From Pseudomonadota bacterium (GTDB lineage Bacteria; Pseudomonadota; Gammaproteobacteria; Burkholderiales; SHXO01): a stretch of 6,448 bases of DNA. The position numbers and the translations under genes are program-made. Below the pieces are notes generated by a model. That model had not been told where the DNA came from, ran no database searches, and was given only the letters and a program-made list of their open reading frames with translations. Shown one piece after another: positions 1 through 5,236 of this stretch; position 1 is the stretch's first letter, and the number at the start of each line of letters is the position of its first letter. The stretch lies in the NCBI GenBank assembly GCA_023430065.1, contig JAEZCG010000015.1:1-6448 (forward strand), in the 5' to 3' direction.

Positions 1-277
1 CCTCGTGGCCGCGCAGCACGCCGGTCGAGAAACTCCAGGCGAGTTGCAGTTGCCCGACGTTGCCGCGATCGATCGCGGACAGGCCGCTGAAGCGCGTGAG
101 CTGCGGATTCTTTCCGGCGAGGGTCCACTGCCCGTCATCGGCGGGTGCGACGGATGCATCGATCTGCGGCAGGGCAGGAGGTGTCGCCCCCGGGGGCGGG
201 GGTTCCTCGCGTGAGCACGCGCCAAGCGCGGCGAGGAGTGCGCCGAGGGCGACGCGGGGGAGGAGGGAACGGTGCAC
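1..277 (-). CDS. PQQ-dependent dehydrogenase, methanol/ethanol family (N-terminal part, runs off left edge)
   Basis: The first 92 residues of a quinoprotein alcohol dehydrogenase are visible. The family oxidises alcohols in the periplasm with pyrroloquinoline quinone and passes electrons to a cytochrome c. Residues 50-92 match the start of the eight-bladed propeller: QW near 50, a TRFSGLSAI segment at 61-69, then NVGQLQLAWSFSTGVLRGHE, which closely resembles the NV..L..AW.FSTGVLRGHEG signature of XoxF/MxaF-type enzymes. The start is GTG at 277-275, with GGAGA a few bases upstream; no ATG is available in this frame close by. The N-terminus is a short basic, hydrophobic leader ending in LGAC (Cys21), which looks like a lipoprotein signal. 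A Pro-rich linker (residues 25-38) follows. That is unusual, because typical XoxF/MxaF proteins are soluble. An HbpS-like secreted protein lies upstream on the same strand. The family call is secure; the subfamily and alcohol substrate are not, because the catalytic and metal-binding residues lie outside the window. Confidence 0.85.
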   Translation of the reverse strand, partial: MHRSLLPRVALGALLAALGACSREEPPPPGATPPALPQIDASVAPADDGQWTLAGKNPQLTRFSGLSAIDRGNVGQLQLAWSFSTGVLRGHE

Positions 278-425
278 GGCTTCTCCAATACGCGATGGAG
301 CGCGACACGTCGACTGCACGTGCCGCGCCCGGTTGCGCAGATGCCTGATTCGCTATACGAAGTCGCCCGCAGGTGGATGCGGTGCACGGGCGGCCGTGCG
401 GCGAGCAACCGCCGTTCCGCAGGCA

Positions 426-440
426 CGCATCCGGCATGCG
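426..440 (-). other. Small hairpin just after the heme-binding protein gene
   Basis: CGCAT and ATGCG arms are separated by 5 bases, starting 12 bases beyond the stop codon of the HbpS-like gene. There is no following T-run on the minus strand, so it is not a convincing intrinsic terminator. It could be an mRNA 3'-end stabiliser or chance. The rest of the 175-base gap to the dehydrogenase start (278-452) shows no clear promoter. Confidence 0.2.
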
Positions 441-452
441 AATGTCGGTGCG

Positions 453-1166
453 TCAGTAACCCTTCGCGGCGATCTCCTCACCGATGTACTCGCCGTTGCG
501 ATAGGTGTTCACGCACAGCGGATGGGTGAACGGGCCGGGCTTGTCCTTCGAGGAGTACTGGATGTCATCGGCCTGTGCACCCTTCGGAGGATTCAGGCCG
601 GCCCGGTCGCGCACCCGCTTGGCGATCTCGTGATCCGTGCACGACGTGTCGCCGCTCACGCCCAGTCCGCCGATGACCTTGCCCTCGCGGTACAGCGGGA
701 CGCCGCCGCCGAAGAAGATCAAGCCGCCGGCAAGCTCGCCGCGATCGGGCTTCTTGTCCGGTGCGACCAGTGCCTCGGGATCGAACGGATTGGCCTGGCC
801 GAGGCTCCACAGCGAATGCCCCGGTTGCGTGAACGTGTACAGGCGCGCCGTGGACAACGGCATCGGGTCGACGGAGAAGGCGTTGGCGGTATAGGCCTTG
901 GCCTTGGCGATCGCCTGACTGCCTGGCCAGACGTCGTAGGGATCGTCGGTGGACGTGGTCGCCGCGCACACGCGCCCGGCGCGATCCACCACTGCGACCC
1001 AGCTGCGCTCGCCGTTGAACAGGCCGCCGGCCTTGCCGCCTTGACCAGGAGCGGCCTTCACCAGTTTCTTCAGCTGCTCGATCGAGGGCAGCCCTTCGCA
1101 GGTCTTCTGGGCCAGGGCCGTCGGTGCCACCAGGGCGAGCAGGACAAGTCCGATGTGTCGAATCAT
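453..1166 (-). CDS. Secreted heme-binding protein, GlcG/HbpS family (DUF336)
   Basis: This is a 237-residue exported protein of the GlcG/HbpS family, whose best known member, HbpS, binds heme outside the cell. Residues 1-19 are a Sec signal peptide (MIRHIG followed by a hydrophobic stretch, ending ALA before Gln20). The family core is visible as a segment with VAVVDRAGRVCA (57-68), the AIAKAKAYTANAFS helix (85-98), a Gly-rich GGGVPLYREGKVIGGLGVSG (153-172) and a DHEIAKRVRD helix (178-187). Compared with the ~140-residue single-domain family it carries an insertion around 105-148 and a C-terminal extension. Four cysteines (23, 67, 176, 218) would allow disulfides in the periplasm. The start at 1166 was chosen over an upstream GTG at 1232 because it gives the signal peptide and has AGGAG 7 bases upstream. 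It sits between a CBS-domain gene and a PQQ-dehydrogenase on the same strand. Family members often neighbour PQQ alcohol dehydrogenases, so a supporting role in that periplasmic oxidation is inferred, not shown. Confidence 0.85.
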   Translation of the reverse strand: MIRHIGLVLLALVAPTALAQKTCEGLPSIEQLKKLVKAAPGQGGKAGGLFNGERSWVAVVDRAGRVCAATTSTDDPYDVWPGSQAIAKAKAYTANAFSVDPMPLSTARLYTFTQPGHSLWSLGQANPFDPEALVAPDKKPDRGELAGGLIFFGGGVPLYREGKVIGGLGVSGDTSCTDHEIAKRVRDRAGLNPPKGAQADDIQYSSKDKPGPFTHPLCVNTYRNGEYIGEEIAAKGY

Positions 1167-1228
1167 GAGGAAACTCCTGGAGAGCGTGTGGGCGGGGCCG
1201 ACGGTGGACGGATCCAGCGCGAACGCGA

Positions 1229-1672
1229 TCACCGCACAACGTCCGACTGAGTGTGCTGGCCGCCCGGTTCGGAGATGCCGACGACTGCCTCGCCCGCGGT
1301 CTGCGCGCCTTCCATGAGCGCCATATCGGCCAGCGACAGGATGCCGACGAGGCGCTTGTCGCGATCGAGCACCGGCAGGCGGCGCACCTGGATCTGCGCC
1401 ATGTTGCGTGCGACGGCCTGCACGTCTTCGTCCTCGAAGCAGTACTTCACGTCCTGCGTCATCACGTCGCGGATCTTCGTGTCGGGCGCCAGGCCTCTCG
1501 CCACCGCGCGCACCGCGATGTCGCGGTCGGTGATCATGCCGACCAGGCGATCACCTTCCCCCACGGGAAGGATGCCGGCATCCAGCCGCGCCATCTCCGC
1601 GGCGGCTTCCCGGATGGACTGGTCCGGGGTGGCGATCCGAACGTCGGGTGTCATGGCTTCGTTCACTTTCAT
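1229..1672 (-). CDS. Stand-alone tandem CBS-domain protein
   Basis: This 147-residue cytoplasmic protein is made almost entirely of two CBS domains, a Bateman module that typically senses adenosine nucleotides (AMP, ATP, SAM). CBS1 covers about residues 7-58 and shows MTPDVRIATPDQSIREAA and the GMITDRD motif (45-51), in which the Thr-Asp pair typically contacts the ligand ribose. CBS2 covers about 70-121 with MTQDVKYCFEDEDVQ and VGILSLADMA (109-118). The length fits single-module CBS proteins, and no fused catalytic or transport domain is present. The start ATG at 1672-1670 is preceded by AAGGAGG at ideal spacing, which rules out the longer reading frame to 1741. The tail after about residue 125 (Gly/Gln/Ser-rich) looks disordered. 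The gene is 62 bases upstream of the heme-binding protein gene on the same strand, so co-transcription is possible. What it regulates cannot be told from sequence. Confidence 0.9.
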   Translation of the reverse strand: MKVNEAMTPDVRIATPDQSIREAAAEMARLDAGILPVGEGDRLVGMITDRDIAVRAVARGLAPDTKIRDVMTQDVKYCFEDEDVQAVARNMAQIQVRRLPVLDRDKRLVGILSLADMALMEGAQTAGEAVVGISEPGGQHTQSDVVR

Positions 1673-1754
1673 GCTGTCCTCCTTCGGTTGACGGAAACTG
1701 CGCGGCAACGCGTGTGCCGGAGGCGCGCATTTCGGGCGCACGGCATCGCCCGCC

Positions 1755-1760
1755 TATAAT
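1755..1760 (+). promoter_or_regulatory. Perfect TATAAT -10 box for the cupin/Bug/CoA-transferase operon
   Basis: A consensus TATAAT lies 30 bases before the cupin GTG start, which would put transcription initiation near 1766 and give a leader of about 25 nt. No good -35 hexamer is seen at 16-19 bases upstream; the best is TTCGGG at 1731-1736, matching TTGACA only in its first bases. The promoter may therefore need an activator, or rely on the strong -10. A consensus -10 stands out in such GC-rich DNA. The box lies in the gap between the divergent CBS gene and the cupin gene. Confidence 0.55.
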
Positions 1761-1790
1761 GGGTGCCGCGACAAACCAGGGAGCGGCAAC

Positions 1791-2195
1791 GTGCAGAGGC
1801 AGGACAATCAGAACCATCGGTCGCGCTATGTGGTGCGAGCGCAGGACGTGCCCGCGTATCACCCGGCCAACCACGTCGGAACCACCAATCGCCGGCTGAT
1901 CGGCGCGGAAAACGTCGGGGCACGCAATCTCGAAGTCGTGCTGGGTGTCATCGAGCGCGGCAAGGGCGCGTTGCCGCATGCGCACCCCGGCATCGAGCAG
2001 GTGTGCTACCTGCTCGCCGGGCGGGCGCGCATCGAAGTGGGTGGGGAGGCCTGCGAGGTCGGTCCGGACGAGTGCTGCTTCCTGCCGGCCGACGTTCCGC
2101 ACGTGTTCACGGTGGTCAGCGAGGAGCCGGTGAGGGTGCTCGTCATCTACTCGCCGCCCTACGAGGAGCATCCGGCTCGCGTGGTCAGAGGTTGA
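1791..2195 (+). CDS. Small single-domain cupin protein
   Basis: A 134-residue cupin. Motif 1 is visible at about residues 57-79: a Gly, then HAH (63-65) and Glu three residues after the second His, followed by the LLAG turn. Motif 2 is at about 91-105: G..ECCFLPADVPHVFT, where the PxxxxH His is the fourth metal ligand and Asp replaces the usual Gly. The ligand set is thus 3 His plus 1 Glu, typical of a metal-binding cupin. The start is GTG at 1791, chosen because GGGAG lies 7 bases upstream and a TATAAT box is well placed; no ATG fits. The product would be a cytoplasmic metal-binding beta-barrel, either a small enzyme (isomerase, dioxygenase, decarboxylase) or a ligand-binding accessory protein; the fold alone cannot decide. 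Its stop is 1 nt before the start of the Bug-type gene, so the two are almost certainly co-transcribed and probably serve the same substrate. Confidence 0.85.
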   Translation: MQRQDNQNHRSRYVVRAQDVPAYHPANHVGTTNRRLIGAENVGARNLEVVLGVIERGKGALPHAHPGIEQVCYLLAGRARIEVGGEACEVGPDECCFLPADVPHVFTVVSEEPVRVLVIYSPPYEEHPARVVRG

Positions 2196-2196
2196 G

Positions 2197-3156
2197 ATGA
2201 AGCGCCGCATTTTCCTGGCGGCCGCCTGGGCCGCGATGCTGCCGCTGTCGCTGCGTGCCCAGTCGTCCTGGCCGGCCAAGACCATCCGCCTCGTCGTGCC
2301 GTTCGCGCCGGGCAGCGGGACCGATTCCGCCGGACGGGTGCTTGCGCAGGCGTTGTCCGAGCGCCTGGGTCAGCAGGTGATCGTGGAGAATCGCGCGGGC
2401 GCGTTCGGGCAGATTGCCGCCGAGCTGGTCGCGCGCAGTGCTGCGGACGGCTACACGCTGTTCATGACGACCAACACCACCCACGGCGCCAATCCGCATC
2501 TGTTCAACCGGCTCCCGTACGATCCCATCCGCGACTTCGTGCCGATCGCGCGCGTGGGGACGCTGCCGTTCATGCTGGTGGTGACGCCCTCGCTGCCGGT
2601 GAAGACGACTGCCGAGTTGCTCTCGTACGCGCGTAAGCATCCCGATGCACTGTCCTACGCGCAGGCGAGCAGCACTTCGCTGGTGGCGATGGAGACGATC
2701 AAGCGTCTGGGCAAGGTGGCGATCGTGGGCGTGCAGTACAAGGCGAGCCCGCAGGCACTGGTGGATCTGATGGCCGGACGCGTGCAGGTGATGGTGGCCG
2801 ATTTCGCCACCGCCATGCCGCAGGTGCGCGCCGGCAAGCTGCGCGTGCTGGGCGTCACCACGGCGCAGCGCTCGCGCCTGCTGCCGAACGTGCCGCCGAT
2901 CATCGACGACCTGCCCGGATTCGACACCACCTCGTGGAACGGCGTTTTCGCGCCGGCGAAGACACCCGCCACGGTAGTATCGCGCCTGCAGCGCGAGATC
3001 TTTGCGGTGCTGGCGCGGCCGGAGATCGAGAAGAAGCTCGAAGGGATCGGCTTCGAGGTCGATCCGCTCGATGCCGCCGCCTTCGGCCGTTACGTGGACG
3101 AGCAGATCGAGCACTGGGGACGCATGATCCGCGCCGCCGGCATCGAACGACAGTAA
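2197..3156 (+). CDS. Tripartite tricarboxylate transporter substrate-binding protein (Bug/TctC family)
   Basis: This 319-residue periplasmic solute-binding protein is the usual size for the Bug family. A basic N-terminus (MKRR) and hydrophobic core to about residue 21 form a Sec signal peptide. The family signature follows: IRLVVPFAPGSGTDSAGR (30-47), VIVENRAGAFG (61-71), and ADGYTLFM (83-90), with the two loops that bind carboxylate groups via main-chain amides and bridging waters in known structures. The C-terminal half holds the second lobe: a LVDLMAGRVQVMVAD-type strand-helix and the GVTTAQRS..LPNVPPI segment typical of the family. The start ATG at 2197 has GAGG 5 bases upstream and lies 1 nt after the cupin stop. 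TctA and TctB membrane components are absent here, so this is an orphan binding protein that would share a transporter encoded elsewhere, or act as an extracytoplasmic sensor. The ligand is probably an organic acid; its identity is unknown. Confidence 0.95.
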   Translation: MKRRIFLAAAWAAMLPLSLRAQSSWPAKTIRLVVPFAPGSGTDSAGRVLAQALSERLGQQVIVENRAGAFGQIAAELVARSAADGYTLFMTTNTTHGANPHLFNRLPYDPIRDFVPIARVGTLPFMLVVTPSLPVKTTAELLSYARKHPDALSYAQASSTSLVAMETIKRLGKVAIVGVQYKASPQALVDLMAGRVQVMVADFATAMPQVRAGKLRVLGVTTAQRSRLLPNVPPIIDDLPGFDTTSWNGVFAPAKTPATVVSRLQREIFAVLARPEIEKKLEGIGFEVDPLDAAAFGRYVDEQIEHWGRMIRAAGIERQ

Positions 3157-3180
3157 CACTCAACGAAAGCAGAAGAAGCC

Positions 3181-4374
3181 ATGCCCGGACCCCTGCACGG
3201 CGTACGCGTACTCGACCTCACCACCGTGGTGATGGGGCCGTTCTCCACCCAGATCCTGGCCGAGCTCGGCGCCGAGGTCATCAAGGTGGAGACCCACGAC
3301 GGCGACAACATGCGTCACGTCGGCCCGCTGCGCAATCCCGGCATGGGGCATCTGTACATCAATCTCAATCGCGGCAAGCGCTGCATCGTGCTCGACCTGA
3401 AGCAGCCCGAGGGGCACGAGGCCATCATGCGGCTGATCCCGAGCATCGACGTACTCGTCTACAACGTGCGGCCCTCGGCGATGGCGAGGTTGAAGTTGTC
3501 CTATCCCGAGCTGCAGGCCGTCAATCCGCGCCTGCTGTACGTGGGCTGCTACGGCTACTCCGAGCGCGGGCCCTATGCCGGGCGCGCGGCCTACGACGAT
3601 CTCATCCAGGGCGGCACCGGCCTGCCGTGGATGATGAGCGAGGGCGGCAAGCACGCGCCGCGCTACGTACCGATCAATCTCGCCGACCGCATCACCGGCC
3701 TGCACGTGGTCTATTCCGTGACCGCCGCACTGTTCGAGCGCGAGCGTAGCGGGCGCGGGCAATCGGTGGAGGTCCCGATGCTGGAGAGCATCACGCACTT
3801 CGTCATGGGTGATCACCTCGCAGGACTGTCGTGGGACCCGCCCATCGGCCCGAGCGGCTATCCGCGCCTGGCGCACCGACGGCCGTATGCCACCAAGGAC
3901 GGCTACCTGTGCGTGCTGGTCTACAACGACAAGCAGTGGAAGAGCTTTCTCGAGGCGGTCGGTCGGCAGGACCTCTGGGAGGACCCGCGCTTCAACAACC
4001 ACGGCCGGCGGGCGAAGCACATCGACGAGGTCTACGACGTGCTCGAGGGCATCCTGCGCGAGCGCACCAGTGCGCAGTGGATGGAGCTGCTCACCCGCGC
4101 CGACATCCCGTTCGGGCGCATGAACACTGCCGAGGACGTGGTTGCCGACCAGCATCTGAATGCCACCGGCTTCTTCTTCCCCGAAGTCCATCCCAGCGAG
4201 GGCCATCTGCGGGCGATGCGCACGCCGACAAATTGGTCGGAATCGAAGCCCGAGGCGCCGCCGCCCGCGCCGAGGTTGGGGCAGCACTCGCGGGAGATTT
4301 TGCGGGAGGTGGGGTATAGCGATGCGGAGATCGAGGGCATGGCGGAGAAGGGGGTGACGCTGCTGGGGGATTGA
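3181..4374 (+). CDS. Family III CoA-transferase (CaiB/BaiF)
   Basis: This 397-residue enzyme is expected to move CoA between an acyl-CoA donor and a carboxylate through an Asp-linked anhydride. The N-terminus GVRVLDLTTVVMGPFSTQILAELGAEVIKVE is a close match to the family opening. Next come the YINLNRGKRCIVLDLK segment (59-73), the NVRPSAMARL loop (95-104), YGYSERGPYAGRAAYDDLIQ (124-143) and the catalytic region NLADRITGLH, with Asp169 matching the nucleophile position of formyl-CoA transferase. The C-terminal region contains the usual GYLCVLVYNDKQWKSFLEAVGR and RMNTAEDVVADQHL elements. The length is normal and no key residue is missing. The start ATG at 3181 follows a purine-rich AGAAGAAG and lies 24 bases after the Bug gene, consistent with the same operon. 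The pairing suggests the bound carboxylate is activated to a CoA thioester after uptake; the substrate is unknown. Confidence 0.95.
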   Translation: MPGPLHGVRVLDLTTVVMGPFSTQILAELGAEVIKVETHDGDNMRHVGPLRNPGMGHLYINLNRGKRCIVLDLKQPEGHEAIMRLIPSIDVLVYNVRPSAMARLKLSYPELQAVNPRLLYVGCYGYSERGPYAGRAAYDDLIQGGTGLPWMMSEGGKHAPRYVPINLADRITGLHVVYSVTAALFERERSGRGQSVEVPMLESITHFVMGDHLAGLSWDPPIGPSGYPRLAHRRPYATKDGYLCVLVYNDKQWKSFLEAVGRQDLWEDPRFNNHGRRAKHIDEVYDVLEGILRERTSAQWMELLTRADIPFGRMNTAEDVVADQHLNATGFFFPEVHPSEGHLRAMRTPTNWSESKPEAPPPAPRLGQHSREILREVGYSDAEIEGMAEKGVTLLGD

Positions 4375-4446
4375 GGTTCAGGGATGATGGGGCGGCGCAT
4401 TGGCGCGCGCTGAAGAATCCATGATTGCTTTAGCCTAAGTTTGTAT

Positions 4447-4557
4447 GTCCAACCCAGCGTTTCAGGGGACTGCCACTGCCAACCAGCGGCCTTCGGTCCA
4501 CTGGTTGGTGCACTCCGCGTTTCTGCGCTGCAGATACCTGAACAACTGCGGTTAGAC
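4447..4557 (+). repeat. attC-like integron recombination site
   Basis: The 111-base element begins with GTCCAAC (4447-4453, fitting RYYYAAC) and ends with GTTAGAC (4551-4557, fitting GTTRRRY). These two core boxes are complementary at six of seven positions. Inside them a second pair of arms, TTCAGG (4461-4466) and CCTGAA, mirrors the L boxes, with a small offset that would leave extrahelical bases. The centre is a perfect 8-base inverted repeat, CCAACCAG (4479-4486) and CTGGTTGG (4501-4508), with a 14-base loop. Nested, imperfect, single-strand-foldable symmetry between conserved GTT-type core boxes is the hallmark of attC sites recombined by integron integrases, and the length lies within the known range (about 57-141). 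By analogy the crossover would fall at the G/TT of 4551-4553. No integrase gene or clear full second site is seen, so it may be a lone site or part of a cluster lacking an integrase. A REP-like palindrome is the main alternative. Confidence 0.7.
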
Positions 4558-4564
4558 GTCACTA

Positions 4565-4588
4565 CACACCTCTTAGAGAGACGGTGTG
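4565..4588. repeat. Short inverted repeat CACACC/GGTGTG
   Basis: Perfect 6-base arms (4565-4570 and 4583-4588) flank a 12-base purine-rich spacer, starting 7 bases after the attC-like core box. It could be an operator-like or hairpin element, or chance. Six bases downstream lies the perfect 10-base palindrome TCCGTACGGA (4595-4604). Confidence 0.3.
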
Positions 4589-4642
4589 GTTCAGTCCGTA
4601 CGGATGCGCCGACCAGTAGCATGAATGCCGAATGAATAAGCG

Positions 4643-4665
4643 GTGCTGCTGCCTGCAGCCGGCAC
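4643..4665 (+). other. GC-rich hairpin upstream of the small Lys-rich gene
   Basis: GTGC/GCAC outer arms and GCTG/CAGC inner arms, with a 4-base loop, can form an 8-pair stem with a small bulge. No T-run follows, so it is not a typical intrinsic terminator. It directly precedes the TAAAAT box and would overlap the -35 zone of that promoter. Confidence 0.3.
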
Positions 4666-4672
4666 GTTCCCG

Positions 4673-4678
4673 TAAAAT
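4673..4678 (+). promoter_or_regulatory. Possible -10 box (TAAAAT) for the small genes
   Basis: TAAAAT differs from TATAAT at one base and lies 46 bases before the ATG at 4724. There is no clear -35 at 17 bases upstream (TGCCTG is poor). It is a plausible but unproven promoter. If the attC-like site defines a cassette boundary, this would be a promoter carried inside the cassette. Confidence 0.35.
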
Positions 4679-4723
4679 GCCTTAGTGTGTGAGTTCATCG
4701 TCCAACTAAAGAGAGGGTAGTGC

Positions 4724-4879
4724 ATGGCCAAACCCAACTACGCGTTTGCAAAACGGCAGAGAGACCTCGCCAAGAAGGCCAAGAAGGAAGAGAAGAAGCT
4801 CAAGAAGGCAGGAACGAGCGAAACGCCCCCGCAGGACGTTCAGACACCGCCATCCGGTACTGACAATCCCTTGCCCTGA
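4724..4879 (+). CDS. Small Lys-rich conserved-type protein of unknown function
   Basis: A 51-residue protein starting MAKPNYAFAKRQRDLAKKAK. Residues 9-29 are a strongly basic, helix-forming run with repeated KK and KKEEKK blocks, consistent with a short charged helix or coiled coil. Residues 30-51 are Pro/Thr/Ser-rich, acidic and probably disordered. Proteins opening MAKPNY.F.KRQ..LAKK are, from memory, a recurring small uncharacterised family in proteobacteria, so this is likely a real gene and not a chance reading frame. The start is supported by AGAGAGGG 6 bases before the ATG. It has no membrane segment or signal peptide and would be cytoplasmic. The basic helix would suit nucleic-acid or ribosome contact, but that is speculation. 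It is the first gene after the attC-like site, 90 bases before the next small gene on the same strand. Confidence 0.75.
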   Translation: MAKPNYAFAKRQRDLAKKAKKEEKKLKKAGTSETPPQDVQTPPSGTDNPLP

Positions 4880-4969
4880 TGGCGAATCGGGTTGCCAGCA
4901 GAAGCCGGAAACCAACGTGGCGTCGGAAAGCGTGGTAGGCGCGAATCTTCCATATCCCAGGAGTACGCC

Positions 4970-5236
4970 ATGAATCCCGAGAAGATCAAAGTTCGCGTCA
5001 CCGACAGCGGCCAGACCCTGGATGTGGTGGTTCTGAGTAAGCGGGCTGATCGGATCGAGGTTGTTCTCGGCGAAGGCGTGCACAGCGTCAGATGTGCGCT
5101 GACGCCGACGCGCACCGGGGTGGCCTACGCGGGAAGTGCGATGGGGCGCGAGATCGTATACGAACGCGGTCGCGAGCAGGTCCAGAGCGACATCGATCGG
5201 CTCAACCCCACCGTGCGCAAGGCCAGCCGTCCGTAG
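4970..5236 (+). CDS. Small uncharacterised protein (88 residues)
   Basis: An 88-residue protein starting MNPEKIKVRVTDSG. The ATG at 4970 is preceded by CAGGAG with 6-base spacing, which favours it over the upstream ATG at 4892. The sequence alternates short beta-type segments (KIKVRVTD, LDVVVLSK, RIEVVLGEG, VHSVRCALTPT, GVAYAGSAMGREIVYE), which suggests a small beta-sheet fold, followed by a charged C-terminal helix (REQVQSDIDRL). It has one Cys (about residue 42), no signal peptide and no membrane segment, so it is probably cytoplasmic. Codon use is GC-rich and normal for the window. I do not recognise a named family or function. It lies 90 bases after the Lys-rich small gene on the same strand and may be co-transcribed with it. 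Its last codons overlap a weak second core-box pair (5200-5335). Confidence 0.75.
   Translation: MNPEKIKVRVTDSGQTLDVVVLSKRADRIEVVLGEGVHSVRCALTPTRTGVAYAGSAMGREIVYERGREQVQSDIDRLNPTVRKASRP

Larger units (their letters stand above)
4375..4723. other. Non-coding stretch between the CoA-transferase gene and the small Lys-rich gene
   Basis: This 349-base gap has no convincing gene. Its notable contents are an attC-like site (4447-4557), a short inverted repeat (4565-4588), a 10-base palindrome TCCGTACGGA (4595-4604), a hairpin (4643-4665) and a TAAAAT box (4673-4678). Just after the CoA-transferase stop there is only a weak 4-base GCGC stem (4395-4406) without a T-run, so no clear terminator for the operon. 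The stretch from about 4420 to 4446 is more AT-rich than the flanking genes. Confidence 0.6.

Noticed and set aside
1167..1232. N-terminal extension of the heme-binding protein to a GTG at 1232
   Set aside because: It would bury the clear Sec signal peptide inside the protein; the ATG at 1166 has a good AGGAG site.
60..1250. Long plus-strand open frame of 396 codons
   Set aside because: It is antisense to the PQQ-dehydrogenase and HbpS-like genes, is Arg/Ala/Gly-rich without any family resemblance, and exists because of high GC content.
1688..1693. TTGACG as a -35 for the cupin operon
   Set aside because: It is 61 bases from the TATAAT box, far beyond usable spacing.
1673..1741. Longer start for the CBS protein at 1741
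   Set aside because: The ATG at 1672 has an ideal AAGGAGG site and begins right at the first CBS domain.
2185..3159. Minus-strand open frame of 324 codons
   Set aside because: It mirrors the Bug gene, is His/Arg/Gln-rich and shows no domain; it is an antisense shadow.
3160..4287. Minus-strand open frame of 375 codons
   Set aside because: It is antisense to the well-supported CoA-transferase gene and has no recognisable domain.
4441..4635. Plus-strand 64-codon open frame across the attC-like site
   Set aside because: Translation of the palindromic element; no ribosome binding site, and recombination sites of this kind commonly give spurious small frames.
4700..4706. Second GTCCAAC copy, and a third at 5727-5733
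   Set aside because: Neither has a GTTRRRY partner at a suitable distance with nested symmetry, so they are not called recombination sites.
4892..4969. Upstream start for the 88-residue protein
   Set aside because: No ribosome binding site; the ATG at 4970 has CAGGAG and starts the well-behaved sequence.
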